Positions 39,208 through 50,377 of a stretch of 64,000 nt of DNA are shown piece by piece; position 1 is the first letter of the stretch, and every line of letters starts with the position of its first letter. The stretch is taken from contig NC_134833.1 of NCBI RefSeq assembly GCF_004210375.1, forward strand, positions 23,378,063-23,442,062, written 5' to 3'. Made by a program: the position numbers and the translations under genes. Origin of the DNA: Tachypleus tridentatus. Its lineage: Eukaryota > Arthropoda > Merostomata > Xiphosura > Limulidae. The notes below the pieces were generated by a model, which searched no databases, was not told where the DNA came from, and saw only the letters and a program-made list of their open reading frames with translations.

Positions 39208-41935
39208 AGAACAATGTCATCAAGACGTAATTATCAGCTCCACCCACTCCACTATCTCAATGTCATCAAGAAGTAATTATCAGCTCCACCCACTCCACTA
39301 TCTCAATGTCATCAAGAAGTAATTATCAGCTCCACACACTCTACTATCTCAATGTCATCAAGAAGTAATTATCAGCTCCACACACTCCACTATCTCAATG
39401 TCATCAAGAAGTAATTATCATCTCCACCCACTCCACTATCTCAATGTCATCAAGAAGTAATTATCAGCTCCACACACTCCACTATCTCAATGTCATCAAG
39501 AAGTAATTATCAGCTCCACCCACTCCACTATCTCAATGTCATCAAGAAGTAATTATCAGCTCCACTCACTCCACTATCTCAATGTCATCAAGAAGTAATT
39601 ATCAGCTCCACCCACTCCACTATCTCAATGTCATCAAGAAGTAATTATCAGCTCCACACACTCCACTATCTCAATGTCATCAAGAAGTAATTATCAGCTC
39701 CACCCACTCCACTATTTCAATGTCATCAAGAAGTAATTATCAGCTCCACACACTCCACCATCTCAATGTCATCAAGAAGTAATTATCAGTTCCATCCACT
39801 CCACCACCTCAATTTTATAAAGACGTAATTATGAGCTCCACCCACTCCACCACCTCAATGTTATCAAGACGTAGTTATCACACCCACCCACTCCACCACC
39901 TCAATGTCATCAAGACGTAGTTATCACACCCACCCACTCCACCACCTCAATGTCATCAAGGCGTAATTATCAGCTCCACCCACTCAATTATCTCAATGTC
40001 ATCAAGACGTAATTATCAGCTATACCAACTCCATTATCTCAATGTCATCAAGACGTAATTATCAGCTCCACCCACTCCACTATCTCAATGTCATCAAGAA
40101 GTAATTATCAGCTCCACACACTCCACCATCTCAATGTCATCAAGAAGTAATTATCAGCTTCACCCACTCCACTATCTCAATGTCATCAAGAAGTAATTAT
40201 CAGCTACACTCACTCCACTATCTCAATGTCATCAAGAAGTAATTATCAGCTCCACCCACTCCACTATCTCAATGTCATCAAGACGTAATTATCAGCTCCA
40301 CCCACTCCACTATCTCAATGTCATCAAGACGTAATTATCAGCTCCACACACTCCACTATCTCAATGCCATCAAGACGTAATTATCAGGTCCACCCACTCC
40401 ACTATCTCAATGTCATCAAGACGTAATTATCAGCTACACTCACTCCACCACCTCAATGCCATCAAGACGTAGTTATCACACCCACCACTCCACCACCTCA
40501 ATGTCATCAAGACGTAGTTATCACACCCACCCACTCCACCACCTCAATGTCATCAATACGTAGTTATCAGCTTCACCCACTCCACCATCTCAAGTTTATC
40601 AAGACGTAGTTATCAGCTATACTCACTCTACCACCTCAATGTCGTCAAGACGTAGTTATCAGCTACACCAACTCTACCACCTAAATGTCATCAAGACGTA
40701 ATTATCAGCTCCACCCACTCCATTATCTCAATGTCAACAAGAAGTAATTATCACCTCCACCCACTCCACTATCTCAATGTCATCAAGACGTAGTTATCAG
40801 CTACACTCACTCCACCATCTCAATGTCATCAAGTCGTAGTTATCAGCTACACTCACTCCACCATCTCAATTTTATCAAGACGTAATTATCAGTTCCATCC
40901 ACTCCACCACCTCAATTTTATAAAGACGTAATTATGAGCTCCACCCACTCCACCACCTCAATGTTATCAAGACGTAGTTATCACACCCACCCACTCCACC
41001 ACCTCAATGTCATCAAGACGTAATTATCAGCTCCACCCACTCAATTATCTCAATGTCATCAAGACGTAATTATCAGCTCTACCCACTCCATTATCTCAAT
41101 GTCATCAAGACGTAATTATCAGCTCCACCCACTCCACTATCTCAATGTCATCAAGAAGTAATTATCAGCTCCACCCACTCCACTATCTCAATGTCATCAA
41201 GAAGTAATTATCAGCTCCACACACTCCACTATCTCAATGTCATCAAGACGTAATTATCAGCTCCACCCACTCCACTATCTCAATGTCATCAAGACGTAAT
41301 TATCAGCTACACTCACTCCACCACCTCAATGTCATCAAGACGTAATTATCAGCTCCACCCACTCCACTATCTCAATGTCATCAAGACGTAATTATCAGCT
41401 ACACCCACTCCACCATTTCAAGTGTCATCAAGACGTAGTTATCAGCTACACTCACTCCACCACCTCAATGTCATCAAGATGTAGTTATCAGCTACACTCA
41501 CTCCACTATCTCAATGTCATCAAGACGTAATTATCAGCTACACTCACTCCACCACCTCAATGTCATCAAGACGTAATTATCAGCTCCACCCACTCCACCA
41601 CCTCAATGTCATCAAGACGTAATTATCAGCTACACACACTCCACCACCTCAATGTCATCCAGACGTAGTTATCAGCTTCACCCACTCCACCATTTCAAGT
41701 GTATCAAGACGTAGTTATCAGCTTCACCCACTCCACCATTTCAAGTTTATCAAGACGTAGTTATCAGCTACACTCACTCCACCACCTCAATGTCATCAAG
41801 ACGTAGTTATCAGCTACACTCACTCCACCACCTCAATGTCATCAAGACGTAGTTATCAGCTACACTCACTCCACTACCTTAATTTTATCACGATGTAATT
41901 ATGCACTTCCAATCCACCATCTACTGTTTTTATCA
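39208..41935. repeat. 46-bp minisatellite array
   Basis: About 58 tandem copies of a 46-bp unit read as CTCAATGTCATCAAGAAG, TAATTATCAGCTCCAC and CCACTCCACTAT. Subtypes differ at AAGAAGTAATTATC versus AAGACGTAGTTATC, and at GCTCCACCCA, GCTACACTCA or CACACCCACC. The left part is mainly the AAGAAG type and the right part mainly the AAGACG type. The last units (TTAATTTTATCACGATG) are diverged. Confidence 0.97.
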
Positions 41936-42283
41936 GCTCGAAACCTCTGTAAGTCACGTATATTTTGCATAGACATATATATATATAAGCTATACATCTT
42001 ACAATTTTCCCATCAGTGATCTAATTTCAAGTATATATACAAATAATGAGTTGAGGTCTTCCTGTGTAATAAACTGTGTCAAATAAAAGAGATATTTGGA
42101 AATTCTTACGCACTTTTGATTTGTAATCCATAATAGACTAACTAAAAACACTATTATACAATAAATACATACAGTAAAGCGTATTTGTTTTAAAACATTT
42201 ATGTTAAATCTCAGAGAGGCAGCACAGTTATTGAATGTTAGGAAATAATAATTTCCATTCGAACATGTAATTCTCACAAAAAT
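41936..42283. other. Unique sequence with a short TA run
   Basis: ATATATATATA lies near 41976. A weak minus-strand frame at 41999-42277 has no recognisable motif. Confidence 0.35.
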
Positions 42284-42550
42284 TTTGTTTTTCTCGTAAA
42301 GTTACTAGAGGGCTATCTGCACTAGTCGTCCATAATTTAGCAGTGTAAAACTATAGAGAAGGCAGCTAATCATCGCCACCCACTGTCAACACTTGGGCTA
42401 CTCTTTTACTAACGAATAGTGGGATTGACCATCACATTATAACGCCCCCACGGCTGAAAAGGCGAGCATGCTTGGTGCGACGGGGATGCGAACCAACGAC
42501 CCTCAGATTACGAGTCGCACGTTTTAACCCACCTGGTCATGCCGGGTCCC
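42284..42550 (-). repeat. SINE1 copy, near full length
   Basis: Tail TCTCGTAAAGTTACTAGAGG, body CAGCTAATCATCGCCACC, head GATGCGAACCAACGACCCTC and GTCGCACGTTTTAACCC, ending CATGCCGGGTCCC. Confidence 0.9.
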
Positions 42551-43409
42551 CGTTCCCCAAAAAAATACTTGTTTATTTCACTATTATTTTACCAAAATAA
42601 ATATGGCGATTGAGTAAACCTTTTATTATATTCTTATTTATTTCGCTTAATATTTCTTGGCGTTATCAGGCGAAAGAGTGTGTGACGTTGTTATCACTGT
42701 TTTATGACGTAAACTAAATCATCGGCATTCTTTAAAAGATTTAAACATCTCTGCACTCGTAAGATTAGTAAATAAACTTTGACGTTCTTATGTTAGCCTG
42801 TGAAACCAATTCGTAAGGCTTATTCGTTATTTGTTTTATTACTTTTAAAATAAAAGCTCTCAGTATTTTTCTCTAGTTGTAATGTAAGTAATAAACTTTA
42901 AAAAATCAAGCCTACGTGGTTTATCAACCACGACCAAGTTGAAAAGCCCGTTTTGTTTTCTTCTTTAGTTTATTAGTTTCGCTTCCTTTTCCTATCCTGG
43001 AGTCTCTATCTACACTGAGAGCAAAGAATTAGGCTTACCATTCTTGTTGACGTAAAACGTGTACGTTAGAAAAAAACGACCTTTCATTTATCATCTTCGA
43101 TTCACTTGTTTATGTTCTTCCACATTCGTTTTTAGGTTAACAAGGACCTCTGTATAAAAGCTGATGTTAAATTGGTTTTGAATATTTCATCGAACCTAAT
43201 TTTAACTTTAGATTAGAATTCGAAAGTCTTGGAGAACTCTATTTGTTGGCTTTCTCTTTATGTGTATACAAGTGTTATAATACCAAAACAACAAATGTGT
43301 AGATTGTTCATTAAAATTAATTAGTCACTATATTATGTGATGTACCATAATATGCAAAGTTTTCAAATTCATTAAACACTAATTAGTTCTTTGTTTATTT
43401 GGAATTAAG
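42551..43409. other. Unique AT-rich region, nothing recognised
   Basis: No convincing open frame or repeat. Confidence 0.4.
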
Positions 43410-43505
43410 CAAGAAACTACAGAATAGGCTATTTGTGCTCTGCCCACCAAAGGTATCGAAATTCGATTTTTAGCGGTGCAAGTTCACAGACGTACCGATT
43501 CACTA
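43410..43505 (-). repeat. SINE2 fragment
   Basis: GGCTATTTGTGCTCTGCCCA, CCAAAGGTATCGAAATTCGA and TTTTTAGCGGTGCAAGTTC match the reversed SINE2 tail and head. Confidence 0.5.
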
Positions 43506-43799
43506 TTGGGGGCATTAAACACAGGAATTATATACATTTATGTAAAAAAATAATAGTATGATATACGAAAGTAGAAATATTTTTGGCATTAGCATTTCTT
43601 ATTTATATTTCTTTTGGCTGTCTCTGTTGATTAATATAAACTTATAACGGTTTCTCTGTAACAAACAATAACGCGTTTTACGCTCTCCCCAGCTGTTGCT
43701 TCCATACGATTCTCCAAAGTTACGTCATATAAATGTCGTTCGTATTTTCTCCAAATTCTCGCATACTTGACGTAACGTTAAGTAAACATTTGGGCTTCA

Positions 43800-43990
43800 C
43801 ATCGGGTCGGACCTTCCTTAGGAGTTAGCGTGCGTGGACTGTGAATCGAAGAAGGTTCGAAGTTTCCATCCTGTTGCAAATTAAAAAATCGTATTCCACA
43901 CTTTGAGGTGGTGGGCGTGTTATAAAAATGACGAGGAAGTCCTTCTATTCGATCAGACAAGAGCATCCTGACTATCTGCATACCCTCAGA
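43800..43990 (+). repeat. Diverged SINE1 relative
   Basis: The head-like part has TTAGCGTGCGTGGACTGTGA and a B-box-like GGTTCGAAGTTTCC. The body GGTGGTGGGCGTGTTATAAA then TGACGAGGAAGTCC and CTATTCG aligns with the GTGGGGGCGTTATAATGTGA region of SINE1. A similar sequence is at 63325-63510, so this may be a distinct subfamily. Confidence 0.45.
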
Positions 43991-44069
43991 TTAGGGACAA
44001 CTATGCGCTGATATCTGTTGTGTAGCTTTAAGAGGAATTCCGAACCAACCTATTTAATATAATTAACGT

Positions 44070-44214
44070 ACATTTTGGCCTCCCAGTGGCACAGTGGTAT
44101 ATCTGCAGACTCACACCGCTAGAAACAGGGTTTCGATACTCACGGTAGGCATATTATGGATAGTCCATTGTGTAGCTTTGTGTTTAATTCCAAAACAAAC
44201 AAATTCACATTTTG
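44070..44214 (+). repeat. Complete SINE2 with target-site duplication
   Basis: Flanked by ACATTTTG at 44070-44077 and 44207-44214. The head begins GCCTCCCAGTGGCACAGTGG (A-box region), with GGGTTTCGATACTC as B box. The tail is ATAGTCCATTGTGTAGCTTT then GTGTTTAATTCC and a (CAAA) repeat. Confidence 0.8.
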
Positions 44215-44384
44215 CAATTAGATTATGCTGATGAGCTAGTAATAGGTAAGTACATTGTCCTAATACGTGTTACATTTTCAAACAAGCTGTCCCCCCTTGA
44301 ATCCACGACTTCGTGAAAAGTTTCATTGGAAAGGCGTAAATCACTTGACATATATCATAAATATTATCACTGAAGTTTTGTTTA

Positions 44385-44485
44385 CCGAAACCAACCGTTT
44401 TTTATACAGAGAAAGCACTATGTAGAGGAACGAACAACGTTTCGACCTTCTTCGGTCATCGTCAGATTCACAAAGTGCCTTCTCT
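44385..44485 (-). mobile_element. Penelope-like terminal repeat remnant
   Basis: AACAACGTTTCGACCTTCTT and CGGTCATCGTCAG are the reverse complement of the conserved block in the copies at 28990 and 34160. Confidence 0.4.
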
Positions 44486-44552
44486 ACCCATACGAGCCGT
44501 TTATTTACATATATAATTTTCTATACAAGTGAGTTTTCTCGTCATCATGAAG

Positions 44553-44740
44553 TTTTGTTTGTTTTCAACTTTCGCGCAAAGCTACACCATGGCTATCTGC
44601 GCTAACCGTCCCTAATTTATAAGTGTAAAACTAGAGGGAAAGTAGCTAGTCATTACCACCTATAGGGCTACTTTTTTACCAATGAATAAGGGAGATTGAT
44701 TGTAACATTATAACGCTCCCAAGTCTGAAAAGGCGAGCAG
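44553..44740 (-). repeat. SINE1 copy lacking its head
   Basis: CTTTCGCGCAAAGCTACACC, CCGTCCCTAATTTATAAGTG and AACGCTCCCAAGTCTGAAAA, ending at GGCGAGCAG. The central GCCAACTCTTGG block is partly deleted. Confidence 0.8.
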
Positions 44741-45211
44741 AATCTTATTTATTTTTTCTTTCCCTCAGCAGGATTTATTTTTCAGTAAGAAAGTTACTCG
44801 AAGTACGCAGTGAAGGTGGTGGGACTATAACTTGGAAGAAAACGAACCTGATGGAGAGCTCGCATCCATGTCCCATCATTAATATTAGTTAATATTATAT
44901 TAATTTATATGACAACTGAGAAGGTCAAAAGGAAACCTTAGCACTTTATTAACTTACAGAGAATAGCGCAAGCCATTTTTAACAGCATTTCACAGTCGTA
45001 TACTGATATGTTTATGTGTAATGCTCTGTTTAAAGCAAATATAAGACTTTACATGACTTATTTCTTTTAATTTTCTGTATTTTTAATAATGTATTATATT
45101 AATAACAAATGGATAATTTAGTTGCTTTTATTTATTATTTCTGAATGTTGTGTATCTTTATAATTATTTACAATAGTGTATCTCTCGCCCATCCGTATAA
45201 AAGTAAACATT
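44741..45211. other. Unique AT-rich sequence before the arrays
   Basis: No gene recognised. Confidence 0.35.
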
Positions 45212-46087
45212 GTTCTCTTATATATAGACAAGTATGGTACATTATTGAGCACACGTTCATCTCTTTCAGCTATGACAATATTAAGGTATTGTTGCTTTAT
45301 AGATAGACAAGTATGGTACATTATTGAGCATACGTTCATCTCTTTCAGCTATGACAATATTAAGGTATTGTTACTTTATATATAGACAAGTATGGTACAT
45401 TATTGAGCACACATTAATCTCTTTCAGCTATGATAATATTAAGGTATTGCTACTTTATATATAGACAAGTATGGTACATTATTGAGCACACATTAATCTC
45501 TTTCAGCTATGACAATATTAAGGTATTGTTGCTTTATATATAGACAAGTATGGTACATTATTGAGCACACATTAATCTCTTTCAGCTATGACAATATTAA
45601 GGTATTGTTACTTTATAGATAGACAAGTATGGTACATTATTGAGCATACGTTCATCTCTTTCAGCTATGACAATATTAAGGTATTGTTACTTTATATATA
45701 GACAAGTATGGTACATTATTGAGCACACATTAATCTCTTTCAGCTATGACAATATTAAGGTATTGCTACTTTATAGATAGACAAGTATGGTACATTATTG
45801 AGCACACATTAATCTCTTTCAGCTATGACAATATTAAGGTATTGTTGCTTTATATATAGACAAGTATGGTACATTATTGAGCACACATTAATCTCTTTCA
45901 GCTATGACAATATTAAGGTATTGTTACTTTATAGATAGACAAGTATGGTACATTATTGAGCACACATTAATCTCTTTCAGCTATGACAATATTAAGGTAT
46001 TGTTGCTTTATATATAGACAAGTATGGTACATTATTGAGCACACGTTCATCTCTTTCAGCTATGACAATATTAAGGTATTATTGCTT
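45212..46087. repeat. 79-bp minisatellite array
   Basis: Eleven copies at a 79-bp period, counted from GACAAGTATGGTACATTATT at 45227, 45306, 45385 and so on to 46017. Each contains TCTCTTTCAGCTATGACAAT and TTAAGGTATTG. Variants alternate ATATATAG/ATAGATAG and CACACATTAA/CATACGTTCA. It directly abuts the 41-bp array. Confidence 0.97.
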
Positions 46088-47196
46088 TTATACTATTTAA
46101 CAGATGAGGATCTAAATATAGCATCGTGTTATACTATTTAACAGGTGAGGATTTAAACATAGCATCGTGTTATACTATTTAACAGGTGAGGATCTAAACA
46201 CAGCATCGTGTTATACTATTTAACAGGTGAGAATCTAAACACAGCATCGTGTTATACTATTTAACAGGTGAGGATCTAAACATAGCATCGTGTTATACTA
46301 TTTAACAGGTGAGGATCTAAACACAGCATCGTGTTATACTATTTAACAGGTGAGGATTTAAACATAGCATCGTGTTATACTATTTAACAGGTGAGGATCT
46401 AAACATAGCGTCGTGTTATACTATTTAACAGGTGAGGATCTAAACACAGCATCGTGTTATACTATTTAACAGGTGAGGATCTAAACATAGCATCGTGTTA
46501 TACTATTTAACAGGTGAGGATCTAAACATAGCATCGTGTTATACTATTTAACAGGTGAGGATCTAAACATAGCATCGTGTTATACTATTTAACAGGTGAG
46601 GATCTAAACATAGCATCGTATTGTACTATTTAACAGATGAGGATCTAAACACAGCATCGTGTTATACTATTTAACAGGTGAGGATCTAAACATAGCATCG
46701 TGTTATACTATTTAACAGGTGAGGATCTAAACATAGCATCGTGTTATACTATTTAACAGGTGAGGATCTAAACATAGCGTCGTGTTATACTATTTAACAG
46801 GTGAGGATCTAAACACAGCATCGTGTTATACTATTTAACAGGTGAGGATCTAAACACAGCATCGTGTTATACTATTTAACAGGTGAGGATCTAAACATAG
46901 CATCGTGTTATACTATTTAACAGGTGAGGATCTAAACATAGCATCGTGTTATACTATTTAACAGGTGAGGATCTAAACATAGCATCGTATTGTACTATTT
47001 AACAGATGAGGATCTAAACACAGCATCGTGTTATAGTATTTAACAGATGAGGATCTAAACACAGCATAATGTTATACTATTTAACAGGTGAGGAGCTAAA
47101 CATAGCATCGTGTTATACTATTTAACATGTGAGGATCTAAACATAGCATCGTGTTATACTATTTAACAGGTGAGGATCTAAACATAGCATCGTATT
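46088..47196. repeat. 41-bp minisatellite array
   Basis: About 27 copies of a 41-bp unit: TTATACTATTTAACAGGTGA, then GGATCTAAACATAGCATCGTG. The main variation is ACATAG versus ACACAG. Many units contain TTTAACAG directly followed by GTGAGG, so they carry splice-site-like sequence. Confidence 0.97.
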
Positions 47197-47883
47197 CAGT
47201 AATTTTATTATCTTGGTAAATACATAAAGCTATGCAGTGGGAAATTTTTTAACGTTATACGCCCTAAACCTTTTTAGTCACATATCTAAGACAAGTGGAA
47301 TATATGTGGTGTTAAAATGAAATATGCTGTTCTGCATGTGTGTGAATTAGATGTAATACATCTTAAATATAATAGTAGCATTTAGATGCAAGAAATCGTA
47401 ACTATAACTGTGGTATTCAGATGTGAAGGTATCAAATATATTAGTGGTATATACAGTACTGTACAAAAGTGTTAGAACAAGAGAATATTTCGTCATTCTT
47501 TCCTTTTCATTGGGCTAATTCTTCCATATCATTACATAATATAACTTTCAACAGTATGGTAATACTTCACTGACCCCTGTTGACAACTGAATGAACCAGG
47601 GTGAGAATACTTATTATTCTTTATAATTTCCACACATTTGTACCAAGGGTATGTTATAAGGGTTGTGTTGAATAAACATAATGATCAAACTTAGGGTCTG
47701 AAATAACTGTCATGGTACCCCATGCAGTGTATTAACTATATAGAAAACAAGCTAGCAAGGAGCTAACATACGGTACTGCTATATGATAGAAGAAATTAAT
47801 TTAATGGCATTCCACAAAAAGTCTTCATGAAAAACAGTTTGGAACAATATATATTCAGTTTGTTTGTTTTTTTTTGTCATGTC

Positions 47884-48380
47884 ATGGCCCATAAAAGTGT
47901 AAACTATAGAGAACTGCCAGTAGAGCAGATAGTTCGCATAAAAGCTTTAAAGTTTACACGATGCTGGTTGGACTCTCCGACAAATTGCTACAGACTTGAA
48001 ATGCTCCCCAAACACTGTCAAGTAGATCCTAGATCGTGAGACCTAAACAGATAAATTTGAAAATAGGAAAGTAAGACACAGAACACCTGGACTCAGTGAT
48101 ACTGATGTTAAGTATCTTTGTTTATGTGGCCTTCAGGACAGAAGGAAGACTGTCACTGAGCACGAGATAAACAACCATGTACCAAATCAGAGGAAACTGT
48201 GTAAAACTACAATATCATTGAAAATGGAATGTTTGGTTGTGTAACAGTTGAAAAAATATTTACTTAGATCTCCAGATATTGTCAAGAGACTGAAACGTGC
48301 TAAGAAGCACAAAAACTGGACTATTGACAGTTGGAAAAAAGGTGTTATGGACAGATGAGTCCAAGTTAAAAATACTTAGT
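47884..48380 (+). pseudogene. Tc1-like transposase fossil, N-terminal half
   Basis: A fragment of a Tc1/mariner transposase, the enzyme that cuts and pastes the element at TA sites. MAHKSVNYRELPVEQ opens the frame. A shift near 47960 leads to the DNA-binding motif (RQIATDLKCSPNTVK) and a TAG. Then RTPGLSDTD and LQDRRKTVTEHE resemble the usual linker. VKRLKRAKKHKNWT and WTDESKL mark the start of the catalytic core. The C-terminal catalytic residues are absent. It cannot encode a functional protein. Confidence 0.7.
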
Positions 48381-48880
48381 TCAAAACGTAGGTTGTAGGG
48401 TGTAACAGTTGAAAAAATATTTACTTAGATCTCCAGATATTGTCAAGAGACTGAAACGTGCTAAGAAGCACAAAAACTGGACTATTGACAGTTGGAGAAA
48501 GGTGTTATGGACAGATGAGTCCAAGTTAAAAATACTTAGTTCAAAACGTAGGTTGTAGGGTGTAACAGTTGAAAAAATATTTACTTAGATCTCCAGATAT
48601 TGTCAAGAGACTGAAACGTGCTAAGAAGCACAAAAACTGGACTATTGACAGTTGGAGAAAGGTGTTATGGACAGATGAGTCCAAGTTAAAAATACTTAGT
48701 TCAAAGCGTAGGTTGTAGGGTGTAACAGTTGAAAAAATATTAACTTAGATCTCCGGATATTGTCAAGAGACTGAAACGTGCTAAGAAGCACAAAAACTGG
48801 ACTATTGACAGTTGGAGAAAGGTGTTATGGACAGATGAGTCCAAGTTAAAAATACTTAGTTCAAAACGTAGGTTGTACGT
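48241..48880 (+). repeat. 160-bp tandem array derived from a transposase
   Basis: Four copies begin with GTAACAGTTGAAAAAATATT at 48241, 48402, 48562 and 48722 (161, 160 and 160 bp apart). Copies are almost identical; the first has one extra A in GTTGGAAAAAAGG. Each contains the segment that encoded WTDES in the Tc1-like element. Confidence 0.97.
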
Positions 48881-48884
48881 CCGG

Positions 48885-49072
48885 TAGTTTGTTTGTTTTA
48901 TCTTTTTCAATTTCGCGCAAAATCACATGAAAGCTATCTGCACTAGTGGACCCTAATTTAGCAGTGTAAGACTAAAAGGAAGGCAGCTAGTCATCATCAC
49001 CCACCGCCAACTTTTGGGTTACTCTTTTACCAACGAATACAGGATTGATTGTAACATTATAATACCCCCAAG
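48885..49072 (-). repeat. SINE1 copy lacking its head
   Basis: Tail TTTCGCGCAAAATCACATGA, body GGCAGCTAGTCATCATCACC, ending AACATTATAATACCCCCAAG. Confidence 0.85.
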
Positions 49073-49194
49073 GTATTATTTAGATGCAAATATCAGGTAT
49101 ATATTGGTGTTATTTAGATGAAAAAATCTAATATATATATGTCAGCAGTACTTATATTTATGTATGACATTTCTGTAAACGTTAGTGACAGCTC

Positions 49195-49255
49195 GTTGTG
49201 ACCAAGTGGTTAGAGCGCTTAACTCGAAATCTGCGAGTCGCTGTTAACAATCAGG
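49195..49255 (+). repeat. Isolated tRNA-like SINE head
   Basis: GTGACCAAGTGGTTAGAGCG then CTTAACTCGAAATCTGCGAG and TCGCTG match the A-box half of the SINE1 head. The B box is lost, so this is not a tRNA gene. Confidence 0.5.
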
Positions 49256-49620
49256 TTGCCATCAATTTTGTGAAAACTTCCAACATGATTAGCTGAGATA
49301 CAAGTTATGCTTGTGTTGATCTGATCCTCTAATGTGTTTCAGTGTAGATGTTGCATGTTGACCATGAAACCATTCCTCTCTCTCTGTCATCCGTTTGATT
49401 TTATGAAACAATATTAATTTTGATTCATCCGTGAATAGCACCCTCCTGTGGTTTCAAATCTGATGTTCAGTTGACAAAACCACAGTAATATTCGGCCAAC
49501 GTGGTAATTTGGATTACTGGAAAATTCGCATATTAAGCTAAAAATGCAACGTAATACTCCTAGGTGTAAAAATATAAAATAAAGTGACAATAACCAAGCA
49601 ACAAACATTTTCCAATACTT
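49256..49620 (-). mobile_element. Third Tc1-like transposase fossil
   Basis: On the minus strand around 49400-49460, one frame reads NHRRVLFTDESKLILF, the conserved region around the first catalytic Asp of Tc1-like transposases. Neighbouring sequence is interrupted by stops. The element boundaries are not clear. Confidence 0.5.
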
Positions 49621-49733
49621 TTTTGTGTAATGATTTCCAATCCGTGGAAACTTTGTTTAATGATATTTAAAGCTTTAACGCTTCGAATGATTTACGTTAG
49701 GCTAAAATTACCTGAATAAAAAAATCCCTACGA

Positions 49734-49993
49734 TTGTTTGTTTGTTTTGAATTTCGCGCAAAGCTACTCGAGGGGTATCTGAGCTAGCCGTCCCTAATTT
49801 AGCAGTGTAAGACCAGAGGGAAGGCAGCTAGTCATCACCACCCACCGCCAACTCTTGGGCTACTCTTTTACACCAACGAATAGTGGGATTGATCGTCACA
49901 TTATAACGCCCCCACAGCTGAAAGGGCGAGCATGTTTGGTGCGACCCTCGGATTACGAGTCGAACGCCTTAACACACTTGGTCATGGTGGGTC
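49734..49993 (-). repeat. SINE1 copy with B-box deletion
   Basis: Near-consensus tail and body (TTTCGCGCAAAGCTACTCGA, CAGCTAGTCATCACCACCCA). The head jumps from GTTTGGTGCGA to CCCTCGGATTACGAG, losing about 20 bases that normally contain the B box. Confidence 0.88.
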
Positions 49994-50377
49994 AAATCTC
50001 TACAAATATATCAAATTAGCGTCATTAACAACCGTTTTAAATATCTTAATAGAATCCTAAAAATATTGGATAAAGTTTAATATGTCATCATGACGTCATT
50101 TTCCTGTGTAAGCAAATAACTGTAAAAGACTTTAATATAATTTACATTATTGCATCATCCAGAGAAAGAAACAAATGATATAATTAATTATAAGGTGTAC
50201 AATTCCCATAAATGTTACTATAATGACTATAATAATGATGATTTGCGTGCAGGAATTAATTAAATTTTAATTTTTGTAATTAAACTACTAAATCTTCACA
50301 TTAGTCATTTTAATACACGAAGTAACAAAAATCACTTCATTTACTCACTGAAAACAATGTTCCGAAGTTGTAGTAAT
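49994..50377. other. Unique AT-rich sequence
   Basis: Nothing recognised. Confidence 0.4.

Larger units (their letters stand above)
47454..48880 (+). mobile_element. Second Tc1-like element, 3' part replaced by tandem copies
   Basis: The left terminal sequence CAGTACTGTACAAAAGTGTT follows a TA at 47452. A decayed transposase follows. The start region ATGGCCCATAAAAGTG is at 47884. The helix-turn-helix segment reads GWTLRQIATDLKCSPNTVK after a frameshift. A core with WTDES keeps the first catalytic Asp. Stops and frameshifts are scattered. The right half with the second Asp and Glu is missing; instead the WTDES segment is repeated in tandem. Confidence 0.75.

Noticed and set aside
43778..43981. 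Minus-strand 67-codon frame
   Set aside because: It lies on the reverse of a diverged SINE1-like repeat.
45118..45385. Frames on both strands in the 79-bp array
   Set aside because: They reflect the repeat sequence only.
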